This document shows positions 8,083-16,466 of a stretch of DNA of 64,000 nucleotides, piece by piece. The stretch is from the NCBI RefSeq assembly GCF_001047375.1, contig NZ_LFVU01000003.1:62001-126000 (forward strand), given 5' to 3'. How positions within the stretch are numbered: position 1 is the stretch's first letter; each line of letters starts with the position of its first letter. The translations under genes and the position numbers were made by a program. Below the pieces are notes generated by a model. That model did not search any database and was not told where the DNA came from. It saw only the letters and a list, made by a program, of their open reading frames with translations. This stretch comes from Clostridium cylindrosporum DSM 605. GTDB taxonomy: Bacteria; Bacillota; Clostridia; Clostridiales; Caloramatoraceae.

Positions 8083-8112
8083 ATTATCATCCCCTTTTTC
8101 GTAGTTTTTTAC

Positions 8113-8144
8113 ACTATTCGCTAAATTGATATTTAGCGAATAGT
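8113..8144. repeat. 14-bp perfect palindrome just upstream of xerC
   Basis: Arms ACTATTCGCTAAAT and ATTTAGCGAATAGT with a 4-base centre. Read as recombination-site architecture it is TATTCGCTAAA (8115-8125), TTGATA, TTTAGCGAATA (8132-8142): 11-6-11. No T run follows on either strand, so a plain terminator is unlikely. It begins 31 bases before the xerC start and could be an operator or a recombinase site. Confidence 0.6.
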
Positions 8145-8200
8145 TATAATGGGTTTTAAAGAGATATTTTTAGCTTTTAATGTATTTATATTGCTGTATA

Positions 8201-8247
8201 GAAAAAACCTAATATATTTGAATTTAAAGGTTTCTTTAGGTTTTTTC
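8201..8247. terminator. Bidirectional hairpin terminator
   Basis: Stem GAAAAAACCTAA (8201-8212) with TTAGGTTTTTTC (8236-8247), 12 bp, carrying A and T runs so it can work on both strands. It probably ends the proC-side minus transcript before xerC. Confidence 0.65.
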
Positions 8248-8372
8248 TTAAGAAATATAGATGTTTATTTTGAATTTACGTTAATAAAGGTAAGTTTACC
8301 CATAAAATACCTTTAATCAATTATATATATATATATTTAAGGTATAAAAATATATATATATATCCATAGACA

Positions 8373-8418
8373 TTTTGGGAAATAATCATCGGATTTACAA
8401 AATGATTATTTCCCAAAA
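8373..8418. repeat. 17-bp perfect inverted repeat
   Basis: Arms TTTTGGGAAATAATCAT (8373-8389) and its exact complement (8402-8418), with a 12-base loop. No T run follows on either strand. It lies 20 bases past the 43-aa ORF stop. Confidence 0.7.
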
Positions 8419-8438
8419 TAAGTTTTAAAGTTATTATT

Positions 8439-8570
8439 TTAGTTCTTTTTAGCTTTTTTAGTTTTTTTTGAAATTTTTTTATTATTAAGCCCTATATCTT
8501 TTATAAGAAAAAAAAGAAACAGTAAATATATAGTTATAACAAGTAAAAAAAATATAATTCTTACAATCAT
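8439..8570 (-). CDS. Small membrane protein with a lysine-rich tail (43 aa)
   Basis: A 43-codon frame from ATG 8570, preceded by AGGTAGG at 8-base spacing and starting 14 bases after the proC stop. Residues 1-23 (MIVRIIFFLLVITIYLLFLF and on) form one very hydrophobic helix; the last 14 residues are mostly Lys (KKISKKTKKAKKN). A single-pass protein with a cytoplasmic basic tail is predicted. No family recognised. The ribosome site, tight coupling to proC and clean topology support a real gene. Confidence 0.5.
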   Translation of the reverse strand: MIVRIIFFLLVITIYLLFLFFLIKDIGLNNKKISKKTKKAKKN

Positions 8571-8584
8571 TAAGTAATCCTACC

Positions 8585-9382
8585 TTATCTAATGTTTTTA
8601 ATATCAATATTTTTTTTATAAGTATTTACTATACATTCGATTAAAGCACTTCTAAATCCTTTTTCTTCAAGAGTTCTAACTCCTTCAATTGTTGTTCCAC
8701 CAGGTGAACAAACCATATCCTTTAAGATAGCAGGATGTTGATTTGTATCTAGTGCAAGTTTCGCTGTCCCTAGAATTGTTTGCTCTGCTAGGATATATGC
8801 GTCGGATCTTGGAACACCTAAAAGAACAGCTGCATCTGCCATAGCTTCAATTATAATAGAAACATAGGCAGGACCACTTCCCGAAACAGCTGAATATGAA
8901 TTTATTAGCTCTTCTTTTTCTACAACGCAACATTTTCCAAAGGTTTTTAAAAGTTCTAAAACTTGATTTTTCTCACTTTCACTAATATTTTCATTAAAAT
9001 AGGCTGCTGTAAAGCCTTCACCACATAAAGCAGGTGTATTTGGCATTGTTCTTACTATTTTTTTATTACCTATAATGTCTGAAATCCTTGACACCTCATA
9101 TCCTGCGGCAATACTTATAATAATAGTATCTTCGGTTATTGAGGTGTTGATTTTGTTTAGTATGTAGTCATATATATTTGGTTTAACTGCAATAAAAAGA
9201 TATTTTGATTTTTTTGAAACCTCAATTTCAGTATCATATATGTCTATATTTAAGGCATTAAGTTTTTCTAAAGCATCTTTATTTTTATCATAAACACATA
9301 TATCTTTAGGGGAAATACCCTTATTAATCATTCCTTTTATAATAGCAAATCCCATATTTCCAGCACCAATAAAACCTATCAT
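8585..9382 (-). CDS. proC: Pyrroline-5-carboxylate reductase
   Basis: 265 residues; reduces pyrroline-5-carboxylate to proline with NAD(P)H. The N-terminal Rossmann motif GFIGAGNMG, the central MPNTPA and the C-terminal signature region with SGSGPAYVSIIIEAMADA and SPGGTTIEGV are all present. Start ATG 9382 is chosen because GGAGG (9395-9391) lies 8 bases upstream; the in-frame extension to 9451 would add an artificial hydrophobic leader. A promoter lies at 9426-9455. A 43-aa membrane ORF follows closely. Confidence 0.95.
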   Translation of the reverse strand: MIGFIGAGNMGFAIIKGMINKGISPKDICVYDKNKDALEKLNALNIDIYDTEIEVSKKSKYLFIAVKPNIYDYILNKINTSITEDTIIISIAAGYEVSRISDIIGNKKIVRTMPNTPALCGEGFTAAYFNENISESEKNQVLELLKTFGKCCVVEKEELINSYSAVSGSGPAYVSIIIEAMADAAVLLGVPRSDAYILAEQTILGTAKLALDTNQHPAILKDMVCSPGGTTIEGVRTLEEKGFRSALIECIVNTYKKNIDIKNIR

Positions 9383-9425
9383 AATCATTACCTCCAAGTA
9401 TTTATAATATAATAGTACTACTACA

Positions 9426-9455
9426 ATTATAATGAAAATACATTGTAACAAGCAA
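9426..9455 (-). promoter_or_regulatory. proC promoter
   Basis: Minus-strand TTGCTT (9455-9450), 18-base spacer, TATAAT (9431-9426), 43 bases before the start. Confidence 0.6.
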
Positions 9456-9721
9456 CCTTATTCAGCAAATTTACTAATATTAATGTAAAAAATGTTTAAA
9501 ATATACCCTATTTTTCCATTAATAAGTGGTAATGATATTCATTAGAATAATTAGAAAGTATGAATTAAACTGTATAATTAATTGTAATACTATGATAATT
9601 CAGTATTTAATATATAGTAAAAATATTTAGAATATTAGTAATACTAATTATATACTGAATATTATGGCATATCTAACTAATAAGTCAAAAGGCTATTTAA
9701 AAATGTGTAAGAAAAATATTG

Positions 9722-9771
9722 AAAAAAGAGCAATAAGAAATTATATTACAATTGTTCCTTATTGCTCTTTT
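9722..9771 (-). terminator. purB terminator
   Basis: Stem AAAAGAGCAATAAG (9724-9737) with CTTATTGCTCTTTT (9758-9771), 14 bp, continuing into TTTTTTC on the minus strand. Confidence 0.85.
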
Positions 9772-9779
9772 ATATTTAA

Positions 9780-11213
9780 CTATACTTCTATACTAACTGT
9801 AACTTCAGAACTTTCCTCAAAGTCTGATATTGCAGGGCTTACACATTCTTCTATAAATTCTTCTACTTGTTCAGTTGATCTTCCTATGTAGTTTTCAGGC
9901 TTTAAAACAGATAGGATCTCATTTTTTTCAAGGTTAAATACAGGATCATTACATATTCTATCAATTAAATCATTCTCTCTACCGAACTCCTTAACCTCTC
10001 TTGCGGATTCCATAGAGTATACTCTTATTTTTTCATGTAATTCTTGTCTATCCCCGCCTTTTTTAACTGCTTCCATAAGTATGTTTTCAGTAGCCATAAA
10101 TGGTAATTCATCATAAATATGTTTTTCGATTACCTTACTATAAACTACAAGATTAGATGAAACATTAATATATAGGTTAAGTATAGCATCTAAAGTTAAA
10201 AAGGCTTCTGAGGTTGAAAGTCTTTTGTTAGCTGAATCATCTAAAGTTCTTTCAAACCATTGAGTTGAAGCTGTAATTGCAGGGTTTAGAGAGTTAATTA
10301 TTACGAATCTAGAAAGGGCACATATTCTTTCTGTTCTCATAGGATTTCGCTTATATGCCATAGCTGATGAACCTATTTGATTTTTTTCAAAGGGCTCTTC
10401 TACTTCCTTAAGGTTTTGGAGTAGCCTTATGTCATTACCAAATTTATATGCACTTTGAGCAATGCTACTTAAAGAATTAAGAACTAGCATATCTTGTTTT
10501 CTTGGATATGTTTGCCCTGTTACTTTGAAGTATTTATTTTCAAATCCCATTTTCTTGCATATGTTTTTCTCAAGAAGTTTAACTTTTTCGTGATCTTCAT
10601 CAAATAAACTTAAGAAGCTAGCTTGAGTTCCTGTTGTCCCTTTTACTCCTAATAATTTAAGGTTATCTATAGCAAAGTTAAGATTTTCAAGGTCCATTAA
10701 AAGTTCTTGAATCCAAAGTGTTGCTCTCTTTCCAACTGTAGTAAGCTGTGCAGCTTGAAAGTGGGTAAAACCAAGTGTTGGTAGAGATTTGTATTTAAGT
10801 GCAAAGTTTGAAAGATTTTTAATAACTTGTATAAGCTTCTTTCTAACAAGTAGCATAGCTTCTTTCATAGCTATTACTTCTGCATTATCTCCAACATAGC
10901 AACTTGTTGCACCTAGATGTATAATCCCTTTTGCTTCATTACATACAGCTCCATATGCATATACATGAGACATTACATCATGTCTAGTTTCTTTTTCTTT
11001 TTTCTTAGCTAATTCAAAATCAATATTATCTATGTTTGCTTTTAATTCATTGATTTGACTTTCAGAGATGTTAAGACCAAGCTCCTTTTCTACTTCAGCA
11101 AGTGCAACCCAAAGTTTTCTCCAGTTTTTTATTTTATATTCTTCTGAAAAAAGATAAGACATCTCTTTGCTAGAATATCTAGATATTAATGGACTTTCAT
11201 ACTTATTATACAT
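9780..11213 (-). CDS. purB: Adenylosuccinate lyase
   Basis: 477 residues of the fumarase/aspartase superfamily. It releases fumarate from SAICAR and adenylosuccinate in purine synthesis. The superfamily signature is intact as GSSAMAYKRNPMRTERI, with THFQAAQLTTVGKRA and GATSCYVGDNAE as the other active-site segments. The length is that of the longer purB subclass rather than the ~430-residue form. Start ATG 11213 follows AAAGGAGAG. It is monocistronic: a terminator precedes it (aspC) and one follows it. Confidence 0.95.
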   Translation of the reverse strand: MYNKYESPLISRYSSKEMSYLFSEEYKIKNWRKLWVALAEVEKELGLNISESQINELKANIDNIDFELAKKKEKETRHDVMSHVYAYGAVCNEAKGIIHLGATSCYVGDNAEVIAMKEAMLLVRKKLIQVIKNLSNFALKYKSLPTLGFTHFQAAQLTTVGKRATLWIQELLMDLENLNFAIDNLKLLGVKGTTGTQASFLSLFDEDHEKVKLLEKNICKKMGFENKYFKVTGQTYPRKQDMLVLNSLSSIAQSAYKFGNDIRLLQNLKEVEEPFEKNQIGSSAMAYKRNPMRTERICALSRFVIINSLNPAITASTQWFERTLDDSANKRLSTSEAFLTLDAILNLYINVSSNLVVYSKVIEKHIYDELPFMATENILMEAVKKGGDRQELHEKIRVYSMESAREVKEFGRENDLIDRICNDPVFNLEKNEILSVLKPENYIGRSTEQVEEFIEECVSPAISDFEESSEVTVSIEV

Positions 11214-11318
11214 AATAACACTCTCCTTTATCTTAAGTTATTTGAAAAAGTATGTAAAATGTTCAATTCAGTACGCAATATATATTTATATCGAATTATA
11301 TCATATGATTAAAAAGAA

Positions 11319-11346
11319 AAATAGAGGGAATTCCTCCCCTCTATTT
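11319..11346 (-). terminator. aspC operon terminator
   Basis: Stem AAATAGAGGG/CCCTCTATTT, 10 bp, 8-base loop, minus-strand tail TTTCTTTTTAATC. It lies 8 bases past the aspC stop. Confidence 0.85.
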
Positions 11347-11354
11347 ATATTATA

Positions 11355-12539
11355 CTACTTAACAAAGTTTTCTATTCTATTTAAACCTTCTTCTATATTT
11401 TTCATAGAAGTTGCATATGAAAGCCTAATGTAATTATCACTTCCGAAACCTGCACCTGGAATTGCTGCAACCTTAGCAACATCTATTAAAGCATCGCAAA
11501 AGTCTACAGAAGAAGAAATTTTCTTGTCATTTATAGTTTTTCCTATGAAGCTACTTATATTAACCATAACATAGAAAGCTCCTTTAGGTTTTTTACATGA
11601 AAGACCTGGAATAGCATTTACTCTATCAACCATATAATCTCTTCTCTTTTCGAATTCTACTCTCATTACTTCTATTTGTTCTTGAGGTCCATTTATAGCT
11701 TCAACACTAGCGTATTGTGCTATTGAATTAGGGTTTGATGTAGCATGGCTTTGGAAATTTGACATTATTTTTGAAACTTCTGAATTAGAAGCTGTATATC
11801 CTATTCTCCAGCCTGTCATAGCATAAGCCTTAGATACTCCATTAACTACTATTGTTCTTTCTTTAATTTCATCTGAAAGAGAAGCTATGCTTATGTGCTT
11901 TGTATCATTGTAAACAAGTTTTTCGTATATTTCATCTGAAATTATAAATATATCATTTTCTATTGCCATTTTTGCTATTTCTTTTAATTCTTCTTCACTA
12001 TATACTGCACCTGTTGGGTTATTAGGGCTGTTAAGAATAATAGCCTTAGTTTTGTTTGTAATAGCTGCTTTAAGTTCTGATATTATATACTTAAAGTCAT
12101 TTTCTTCAGGAGTTTCAACAAATACAGGTTTAGCTCCAACTAATTTAACAAGTTCTGGATAACTTACCCAGTATGGTAGAGGAACAATAACTTCATCTGA
12201 TTCATTACATATAGCAAATAAAGCATTGTATAATGAATGCTTTGCACCATTAGAAATTACAATTTGTTCTTCTTTATAACTCAGATTGTTATCTGAGTTT
12301 AGTTTTTCGCATATAGCTGCTTTAAGTTCTGATATACCTGATGCAGCTGTATATCTAGTTAAACCTTGCTTAAGAGCATCTTCTGCTGCCTTTAATATGT
12401 TAGCTGGAGTATCAAAATCTGGTTCCCCTGCTCCAAAACTAATAATATCTACCCCTTCAGACTTTAACTTCTTAGCTTTTGCTGTTATAGCTAGAGTTAC
12501 TGATGCTGAAATGTCCTTTGCTCTTCTTGATAGTTCCAT
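11355..12539 (-). CDS. aspC: Pyridoxal-phosphate aminotransferase, aspartate aminotransferase type (class I)
   Basis: 394 residues of aminotransferase subgroup I-gamma. Visible are the PLP-contact region ISNGAKHSLYNA, the NSPNNPTGAVYS motif, the PLP-Lys segment NGVSKAYAMTGWRIGY and the substrate-carboxylate Arg in NYIRLSYATS. It likely transfers amino groups between aspartate and 2-oxoglutarate, though exact specificity is not fixed by sequence. It is the last gene of an operon with the PHP protein and PadR regulator (25-base gap to padR). Confidence 0.9.
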   Translation of the reverse strand: MELSRRAKDISASVTLAITAKAKKLKSEGVDIISFGAGEPDFDTPANILKAAEDALKQGLTRYTAASGISELKAAICEKLNSDNNLSYKEEQIVISNGAKHSLYNALFAICNESDEVIVPLPYWVSYPELVKLVGAKPVFVETPEENDFKYIISELKAAITNKTKAIILNSPNNPTGAVYSEEELKEIAKMAIENDIFIISDEIYEKLVYNDTKHISIASLSDEIKERTIVVNGVSKAYAMTGWRIGYTASNSEVSKIMSNFQSHATSNPNSIAQYASVEAINGPQEQIEVMRVEFEKRRDYMVDRVNAIPGLSCKKPKGAFYVMVNISSFIGKTINDKKISSSVDFCDALIDVAKVAAIPGAGFGSDNYIRLSYATSMKNIEEGLNRIENFVK

Positions 12540-12563
12540 AATAAAGCCAAACCTCCAAATACA

Positions 12564-12932
12564 TTAATATATTATTTTTAAAGTGTTTTGTATAATTGTA
12601 AGAGACTCCTCAAGCTGTGGCTTGTAAATTAATTTTAGCCTTTCATAATGCTTTAGTCCAGTCTCTGTAATTTTATAATTTCGTTTTGTTTTTTTATCAG
12701 GTTCTAACCACCAACCTTCAATTAACATATCTTCTTCCATATTTCTTAGAAGAGGATATATCATTCCAGGACTTGGCTTCCAAAGATAGTTAAGATTTTG
12801 TTCTATACCATCTATTAATTCATTACCATAACAAGACTTTTCTGATAGAAAGTGTAGTATGAATATCTTTACAAGAGTCGTAGTATTTACCTTGTTTGGC
12901 AGTTGTCTATTTCTATCTGTCCCCTTTGACAT
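12564..12932 (-). CDS. PadR-family transcriptional regulator
   Basis: 122 residues. The winged-helix core is typical of PadR: ILHFLSEKSCYGNELIDGI, then PSPGMIYPLLRNMEEDMLIEGWW and KRNYKITETGLKHYERL. A short C-terminal helical segment should make the dimer, as in the compact PadR-s2 class. PadR proteins repress genes and are released by small molecules; the target here is unknown. It lies 5 bases after the PHP gene and 25 before aspC, so it may regulate its own operon. Start ATG follows GAGGTAAAAACT. Confidence 0.88.
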   Translation of the reverse strand: MSKGTDRNRQLPNKVNTTTLVKIFILHFLSEKSCYGNELIDGIEQNLNYLWKPSPGMIYPLLRNMEEDMLIEGWWLEPDKKTKRNYKITETGLKHYERLKLIYKPQLEESLTIIQNTLKIIY

Positions 12933-12937
12933 AGTTT

Positions 12938-13777
12938 TTACCTCGCAGATTTGAGTTTAATGATATTTTCTGTGTCTATACCTTTGCTACCTAATATGAG
13001 GTTTCCATGAGAATCTAGCTTCTCATGACAGTCACTTCCACCGGTAATTAAAAGGTTATGTTTAATCGCATAGTTAAGAAGTGTGCCCTCTTGCACTTTA
13101 GAGTGAAGTGAATGATATACTTCAATTCCTATCACTCCATACCTTATCATATCTTCCATAAGTTCCTTAAAGTCAGAACTAGTTAAGCTATTTTTACTAA
13201 CAAATGCATGTGCCAAAACAGGGATTCCCCCTGCCTCCTTTATAAGATTTATACCGTCCTTAGGATGAATCTTATATCTGTCTACACACGCAGGTTTACC
13301 ATTTCCTAAAATTTTATCAAAAACTTCCTGTGTATCCTTGAAATAACCTTTTTCTACTAAACATCTTGCAATATGAGGTCTTCCAAGCGAAGATGACTTA
13401 TCAACATGACCCGAAATGTCTTCAATACTAATATCATATCCTAGGCTGTTTAGCTTTGATATAATCATTTCTGTTCTATTAAATCTAAAGTTTCTAATTT
13501 TATCAAGTGTTTCAAGAAGTTTTATATTATTATAGTCAATATAATAACCAAGTATATGGATTTCGCGTCCATCATATATGGTACTAAGTTCGATTCCTGG
13601 TATAATATCAATTTCTTTCTCATTTATAAAGGCTTCATCACTAAACGCAGCAACTGTATCATGGTCTGTTATCGCTACTCCTTTAAGAGAATTTTCCTTA
13701 CAAGTGTCTATTATCTCTCTTAAGGAAAGTGTGCCATCAGAGTAAGTGGAGTGAACGTGCATATCATAATTAATCAT
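12938..13777 (-). CDS. PHP-domain phosphoesterase (RNase AM / TrpH-YciV family)
   Basis: 279 residues. The four PHP metal motifs are visible: DMHVHSTYSDGTLS at the N-terminus, AITDHDT, PGIELSTIYDGREIHILGY and the late GGSDCHEK. A central insertion (~100-180) with GRPHIARCLVEKGY is typical of the YciV/TrpH group, which removes nucleotides from RNA 5' ends or hydrolyses 3',5'-bisphosphonucleotides. First gene of the operon with padR and aspC. Start ATG follows GTGGTG. Confidence 0.85.
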   Translation of the reverse strand: MINYDMHVHSTYSDGTLSLREIIDTCKENSLKGVAITDHDTVAAFSDEAFINEKEIDIIPGIELSTIYDGREIHILGYYIDYNNIKLLETLDKIRNFRFNRTEMIISKLNSLGYDISIEDISGHVDKSSSLGRPHIARCLVEKGYFKDTQEVFDKILGNGKPACVDRYKIHPKDGINLIKEAGGIPVLAHAFVSKNSLTSSDFKELMEDMIRYGVIGIEVYHSLHSKVQEGTLLNYAIKHNLLITGGSDCHEKLDSHGNLILGSKGIDTENIIKLKSAR

Positions 13778-13942
13778 AAAATCACCACTTTTCCATATTT
13801 TAAATTAAATATATCATTATTAGTAGTTAGTGTCTACTATATTAGTTTTTTCAAAAGATTTAGGATATAATAACTGAATTAATATCATATTCTATTTTGC
13901 ACGTAATTTACTATTCATGTCAATATTTTTTTAAGAATTTAT

Positions 13943-13970
13943 TAAAAAAAGGGAAGATTATCTCTCCCCT
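13943..13970 (-). terminator. Second terminator downstream of rny
   Basis: On the minus strand AGGGGAGA-loop-TCTTCCCT (one G-U pair), 8 bp, followed by a run of seven T. It lies 65 bases beyond the first rny terminator, with no gene between. Confidence 0.7.
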
Positions 13971-14034
13971 AGGTAAATTGTAATTATTTAAGCAATTAAT
14001 ATAAATATTATCATAAAAACTACATATAATATAA

Positions 14035-14056
14035 AAACGGGACATAAGTCCCGTTT
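14035..14056 (-). terminator. rny terminator
   Basis: Stem AAACGGGAC/GTCCCGTTT, 9 bp, 4-base loop, minus-strand tail TTTTATATT, 5 bases past the stop. Confidence 0.85.
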
Positions 14057-14061
14057 GTTAT

Positions 14062-15612
14062 CTACTTCGCGTATTCTATTGCTCTAACTTCTCTAATTAA
14101 GTTAACTTTAATTTGTCCAGGATATTCAAGTTCATTCTCAATTCTTTTAACAATATCCCTAGCCATTTGCATAGCCTCTAAATCCGAAATTTGTTCTGGC
14201 TTAACCATTATTCTTACTTCACGTCCTGCCTGAATAGCATATGACTTTTCTACACCGTCAAATGAATCAGCAATTTCTTCAAGTTTTTGTAATCTCTTAA
14301 TATATGCTTCAAGAGTTTCACGTCGAGCTCCAGGTCTAGCTGCTGAAATAGCATCAGCTGCTTGAACTAAAATAGCTTCAATTGTTTGAGGTTCAACATC
14401 TGCATGATGCGCAGCAATTGCATGAATAATAGCAGGTGATTCACCATATTTCTTAACTAAATCACTACCAATAAGTGCATGCGGTCCTTCTACTTCGTGA
14501 TCAACAGCCTTTCCAATGTCATGTAGTAGTCCTGCTCTTTTAGCAAGAGTTACATCTGCACCAAGTTCAGCGGCCATTAAACCTGCAAGATTTGATACTT
14601 CAATTGAGTGATTTAACACGTTTTGACCATAACTTGTTCTATACTTAAGTCTACCTAATAATCTTATAAGTTCTGAATGAAGTCCATGAACACCAGTTTC
14701 AAAGGTTGCTTGTTCACCTTGTTCTCTAATCTCATTGTCAACTTCTCTTTTAGCTTTTTCTACCATTTCTTCAATTCTAGCTGGATGAATTCTTCCATCT
14801 GCTATAAGCTTTTCAAGTGCAATTCTTGCAACTTCTCTTCTTATTGGATCGAATCCTGATAGAATTACAGCTTCAGGAGTATCATCTATTATAAGATCTA
14901 TTCCTGTTAGTGTTTCAAGTGTGCGTATGTTTCTTCCTTCACGACCAATGATTCTTCCTTTCATCTCATCATTTGGAAGAGCAACAACTGAAACTGTAGT
15001 TTCAGCAACATGATCAGCTGCACATCTTTGTATCGCACAGGTAATAACCTCACGAGCTTTTTTATCAGCTTCTTCACGTGCTTTAGTTTCAATTTCCTTA
15101 ATCATTATGGCTACTTCGTGTCTTACTTCTTTCTCAACATTGCTTAGAAGTATTTGCTTTGCTTCATCTACAGTAAGTCCAGCAAGCTTCTCTAATTCTT
15201 CAACTTGCTTTTTATAAATCCCGTCTACCTCTTCTTGTAGCTTTTGAACTTCTGTCTGCTTTTTTGATAAATTATCTTCTCTTTGTTCTAAAGATTCAAC
15301 TTTTTTATCTAGAGATTCCTCTCTTTGAATCAATCTTCTTTCCATTCTTTGAAGTTCATTTCTTCTTTCACGAACTTCCTTTTCATACTCTACTCTAAGT
15401 TTATGAACTTCTTCTTTGGCTTCAATTATAGCTTCCTTTTTCTTTGAATCAGCCTCTTTTTCAGCATCAGATACTATTCGTTTTGCAGTTTCTTCTGCAT
15501 TATGAAGTTTACCCTCTGCGATATTCTTTCTGATTATGTATCCAATTATAAGGCCTATAATAATTCCACCAGATATCATTAACAACGTTGCTGCTGTAGG
15601 AATAAAAAACAC
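14062..15612 (-). CDS. rny: Ribonuclease Y
   Basis: 516 residues from the GTG at 15612. Order: N-terminal membrane helix (~10-27), long charged coiled coil (~35-195), KH domain with [12 protein letters not shown] (219-230), HD domain with [10 protein letters not shown] (His364-Asp365). It is the membrane-anchored endoribonuclease that starts mRNA decay. The start is uncertain: the GTG touches the AGGGGAG ribosome site, while an in-frame ATT at 15603 sits 8 bases from GGAGG. Its own promoter is at 15718-15746 and two terminators follow. Confidence 0.96.
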   Translation of the reverse strand: MFFIPTAATLLMISGGIIIGLIIGYIIRKNIAEGKLHNAEETAKRIVSDAEKEADSKKKEAIIEAKEEVHKLRVEYEKEVRERRNELQRMERRLIQREESLDKKVESLEQREDNLSKKQTEVQKLQEEVDGIYKKQVEELEKLAGLTVDEAKQILLSNVEKEVRHEVAIMIKEIETKAREEADKKAREVITCAIQRCAADHVAETTVSVVALPNDEMKGRIIGREGRNIRTLETLTGIDLIIDDTPEAVILSGFDPIRREVARIALEKLIADGRIHPARIEEMVEKAKREVDNEIREQGEQATFETGVHGLHSELIRLLGRLKYRTSYGQNVLNHSIEVSNLAGLMAAELGADVTLAKRAGLLHDIGKAVDHEVEGPHALIGSDLVKKYGESPAIIHAIAAHHADVEPQTIEAILVQAADAISAARPGARRETLEAYIKRLQKLEEIADSFDGVEKSYAIQAGREVRIMVKPEQISDLEAMQMARDIVKRIENELEYPGQIKVNLIREVRAIEYAK

Positions 15613-15717
15613 CTCCCCTAATTAAGCAGAAAATACCTGGATTACAGAAACTCGTTTTTGTTTGTTTAGAAGCATAAAATAATGGATTTAAACATAGCTA
15701 AACCATTATTTGTATTT

Positions 15718-15746
15718 ATTTTATTATAATATTAAATTTATGTCAA
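15718..15746 (-). promoter_or_regulatory. rny promoter
   Basis: Minus strand: consensus TTGACA (15746-15741), 17-base spacer, TAAAAT (15723-15718), about 105 bases before rny. Confidence 0.75.
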
Positions 15747-15796
15747 GTTTAGGAGAGTAAATAGGCCCCTATATTTTTCCATTTTATTTTAAGAAG

Positions 15797-16396
15797 CTAT
15801 AGGCTTTGAATTATCTTTAAAGCTATGCTATGAGTATATCCTCTAGATAAAAGAAATCTATATATCTTTTCTTTTTTCTTATCATCTTCTTTTAATGTTC
15901 TAAGCTTTTTTTCACATAAAAGTCTAGCCGTTTCAAGTTCATTATTTTCATCAAAATCTAACTTACTTAATATGTTAGAGGATATCCCCTTTTGCTTTAA
16001 TATACTTATTACTTTGTTTTTACCATACTTTTTATTCTTTATAGCATTGGCTAAATAGTTATTAGCGTATTTTTCATCATTTATAAAATTATAATCTAAT
16101 AGTTTTTGCAAAACTTTTTCGATGACTTCACTATCATATCCTTTAATTGATAACTTAGATTTTATTTCAAAGGAGGTATTGTCCCTAAGAGATATAATAT
16201 CTAATGCTTTATTAAATGCTTGCTTTTCATTTTCTTCATAAAGTATTTCTTTTAAGTTGTCATATTCAATTTCTTTACCTTCTTTTAGTTTATATTTAAC
16301 AATCTGTTCTAAAGAGATTATATATGTTTCTCCATTATCTAATTCAAGTGTATAATCATCTTTCCATTTATTTTTATTTATATTTAAAATCTTCAT
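15797..16396 (-). CDS. recX: RecA regulator RecX
   Basis: 199 residues made of three-helix RecX repeats, for example NKALDIISLRDNTSFEIKS, LLDYNFINDEKYANNYL and LRTLKEDDKKKEKIYRFLLSRGYT. RecX binds and modulates RecA filaments. It lies 70 bases after recA on the same strand, separated by a hairpin that probably reduces read-through, giving less RecX than RecA. Start ATG follows GGAGACTTTAT. Confidence 0.88.
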   Translation of the reverse strand: MKILNINKNKWKDDYTLELDNGETYIISLEQIVKYKLKEGKEIEYDNLKEILYEENEKQAFNKALDIISLRDNTSFEIKSKLSIKGYDSEVIEKVLQKLLDYNFINDEKYANNYLANAIKNKKYGKNKVISILKQKGISSNILSKLDFDENNELETARLLCEKKLRTLKEDDKKKEKIYRFLLSRGYTHSIALKIIQSL

Positions 16397-16423
16397 ATAA
16401 AGTCTCCATTAAAGTATTAAACA

Positions 16424-16454
16424 AAATTAAGCATCCCATTTGGATGCTTAATTT
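16424..16454 (-). terminator. Hairpin between recA and recX
   Basis: Stem AAATTAAGCATCC (16424-16436) with GGATGCTTAATTT (16442-16454), 13 bp, loop 5, minus-strand tail TGTTTAATAC. A partial terminator that sets the recA:recX ratio is the likely role. Confidence 0.75.
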
Positions 16455-16466
16455 ATTTTAAAGTTA

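Larger units (their letters stand above)
8083..8438. other. Palindrome-rich intergenic region upstream of xerC
   Basis: 356 bases without a gene. In order it holds the 14-bp palindrome (8113-8144), a hairpin with T run (8201-8247), alternating TA tracts (about 8322-8337 and 8350-8363) and a 17-bp perfect inverted repeat (8373-8418). Such a density of perfect hairpins is not seen elsewhere in the window. Confidence 0.7.
9383..9779. other. Intergenic region between purB and proC
   Basis: 397 bases holding the proC promoter (9426-9455) and the purB terminator (9722-9771). Between them are AT-rich inverted repeats: ATTCAGTAT (9598-9606) with ATACTGAAT (9652-9660), nested around ATTAGTAATACTAAT. 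I see no credible gene. Confidence 0.65.

Noticed and set aside
9664-9891. 75-codon plus-strand frame before and over the end of purB
   Set aside because: Its second half is antisense to purB and its first half runs through the purB terminator. No ribosome site.
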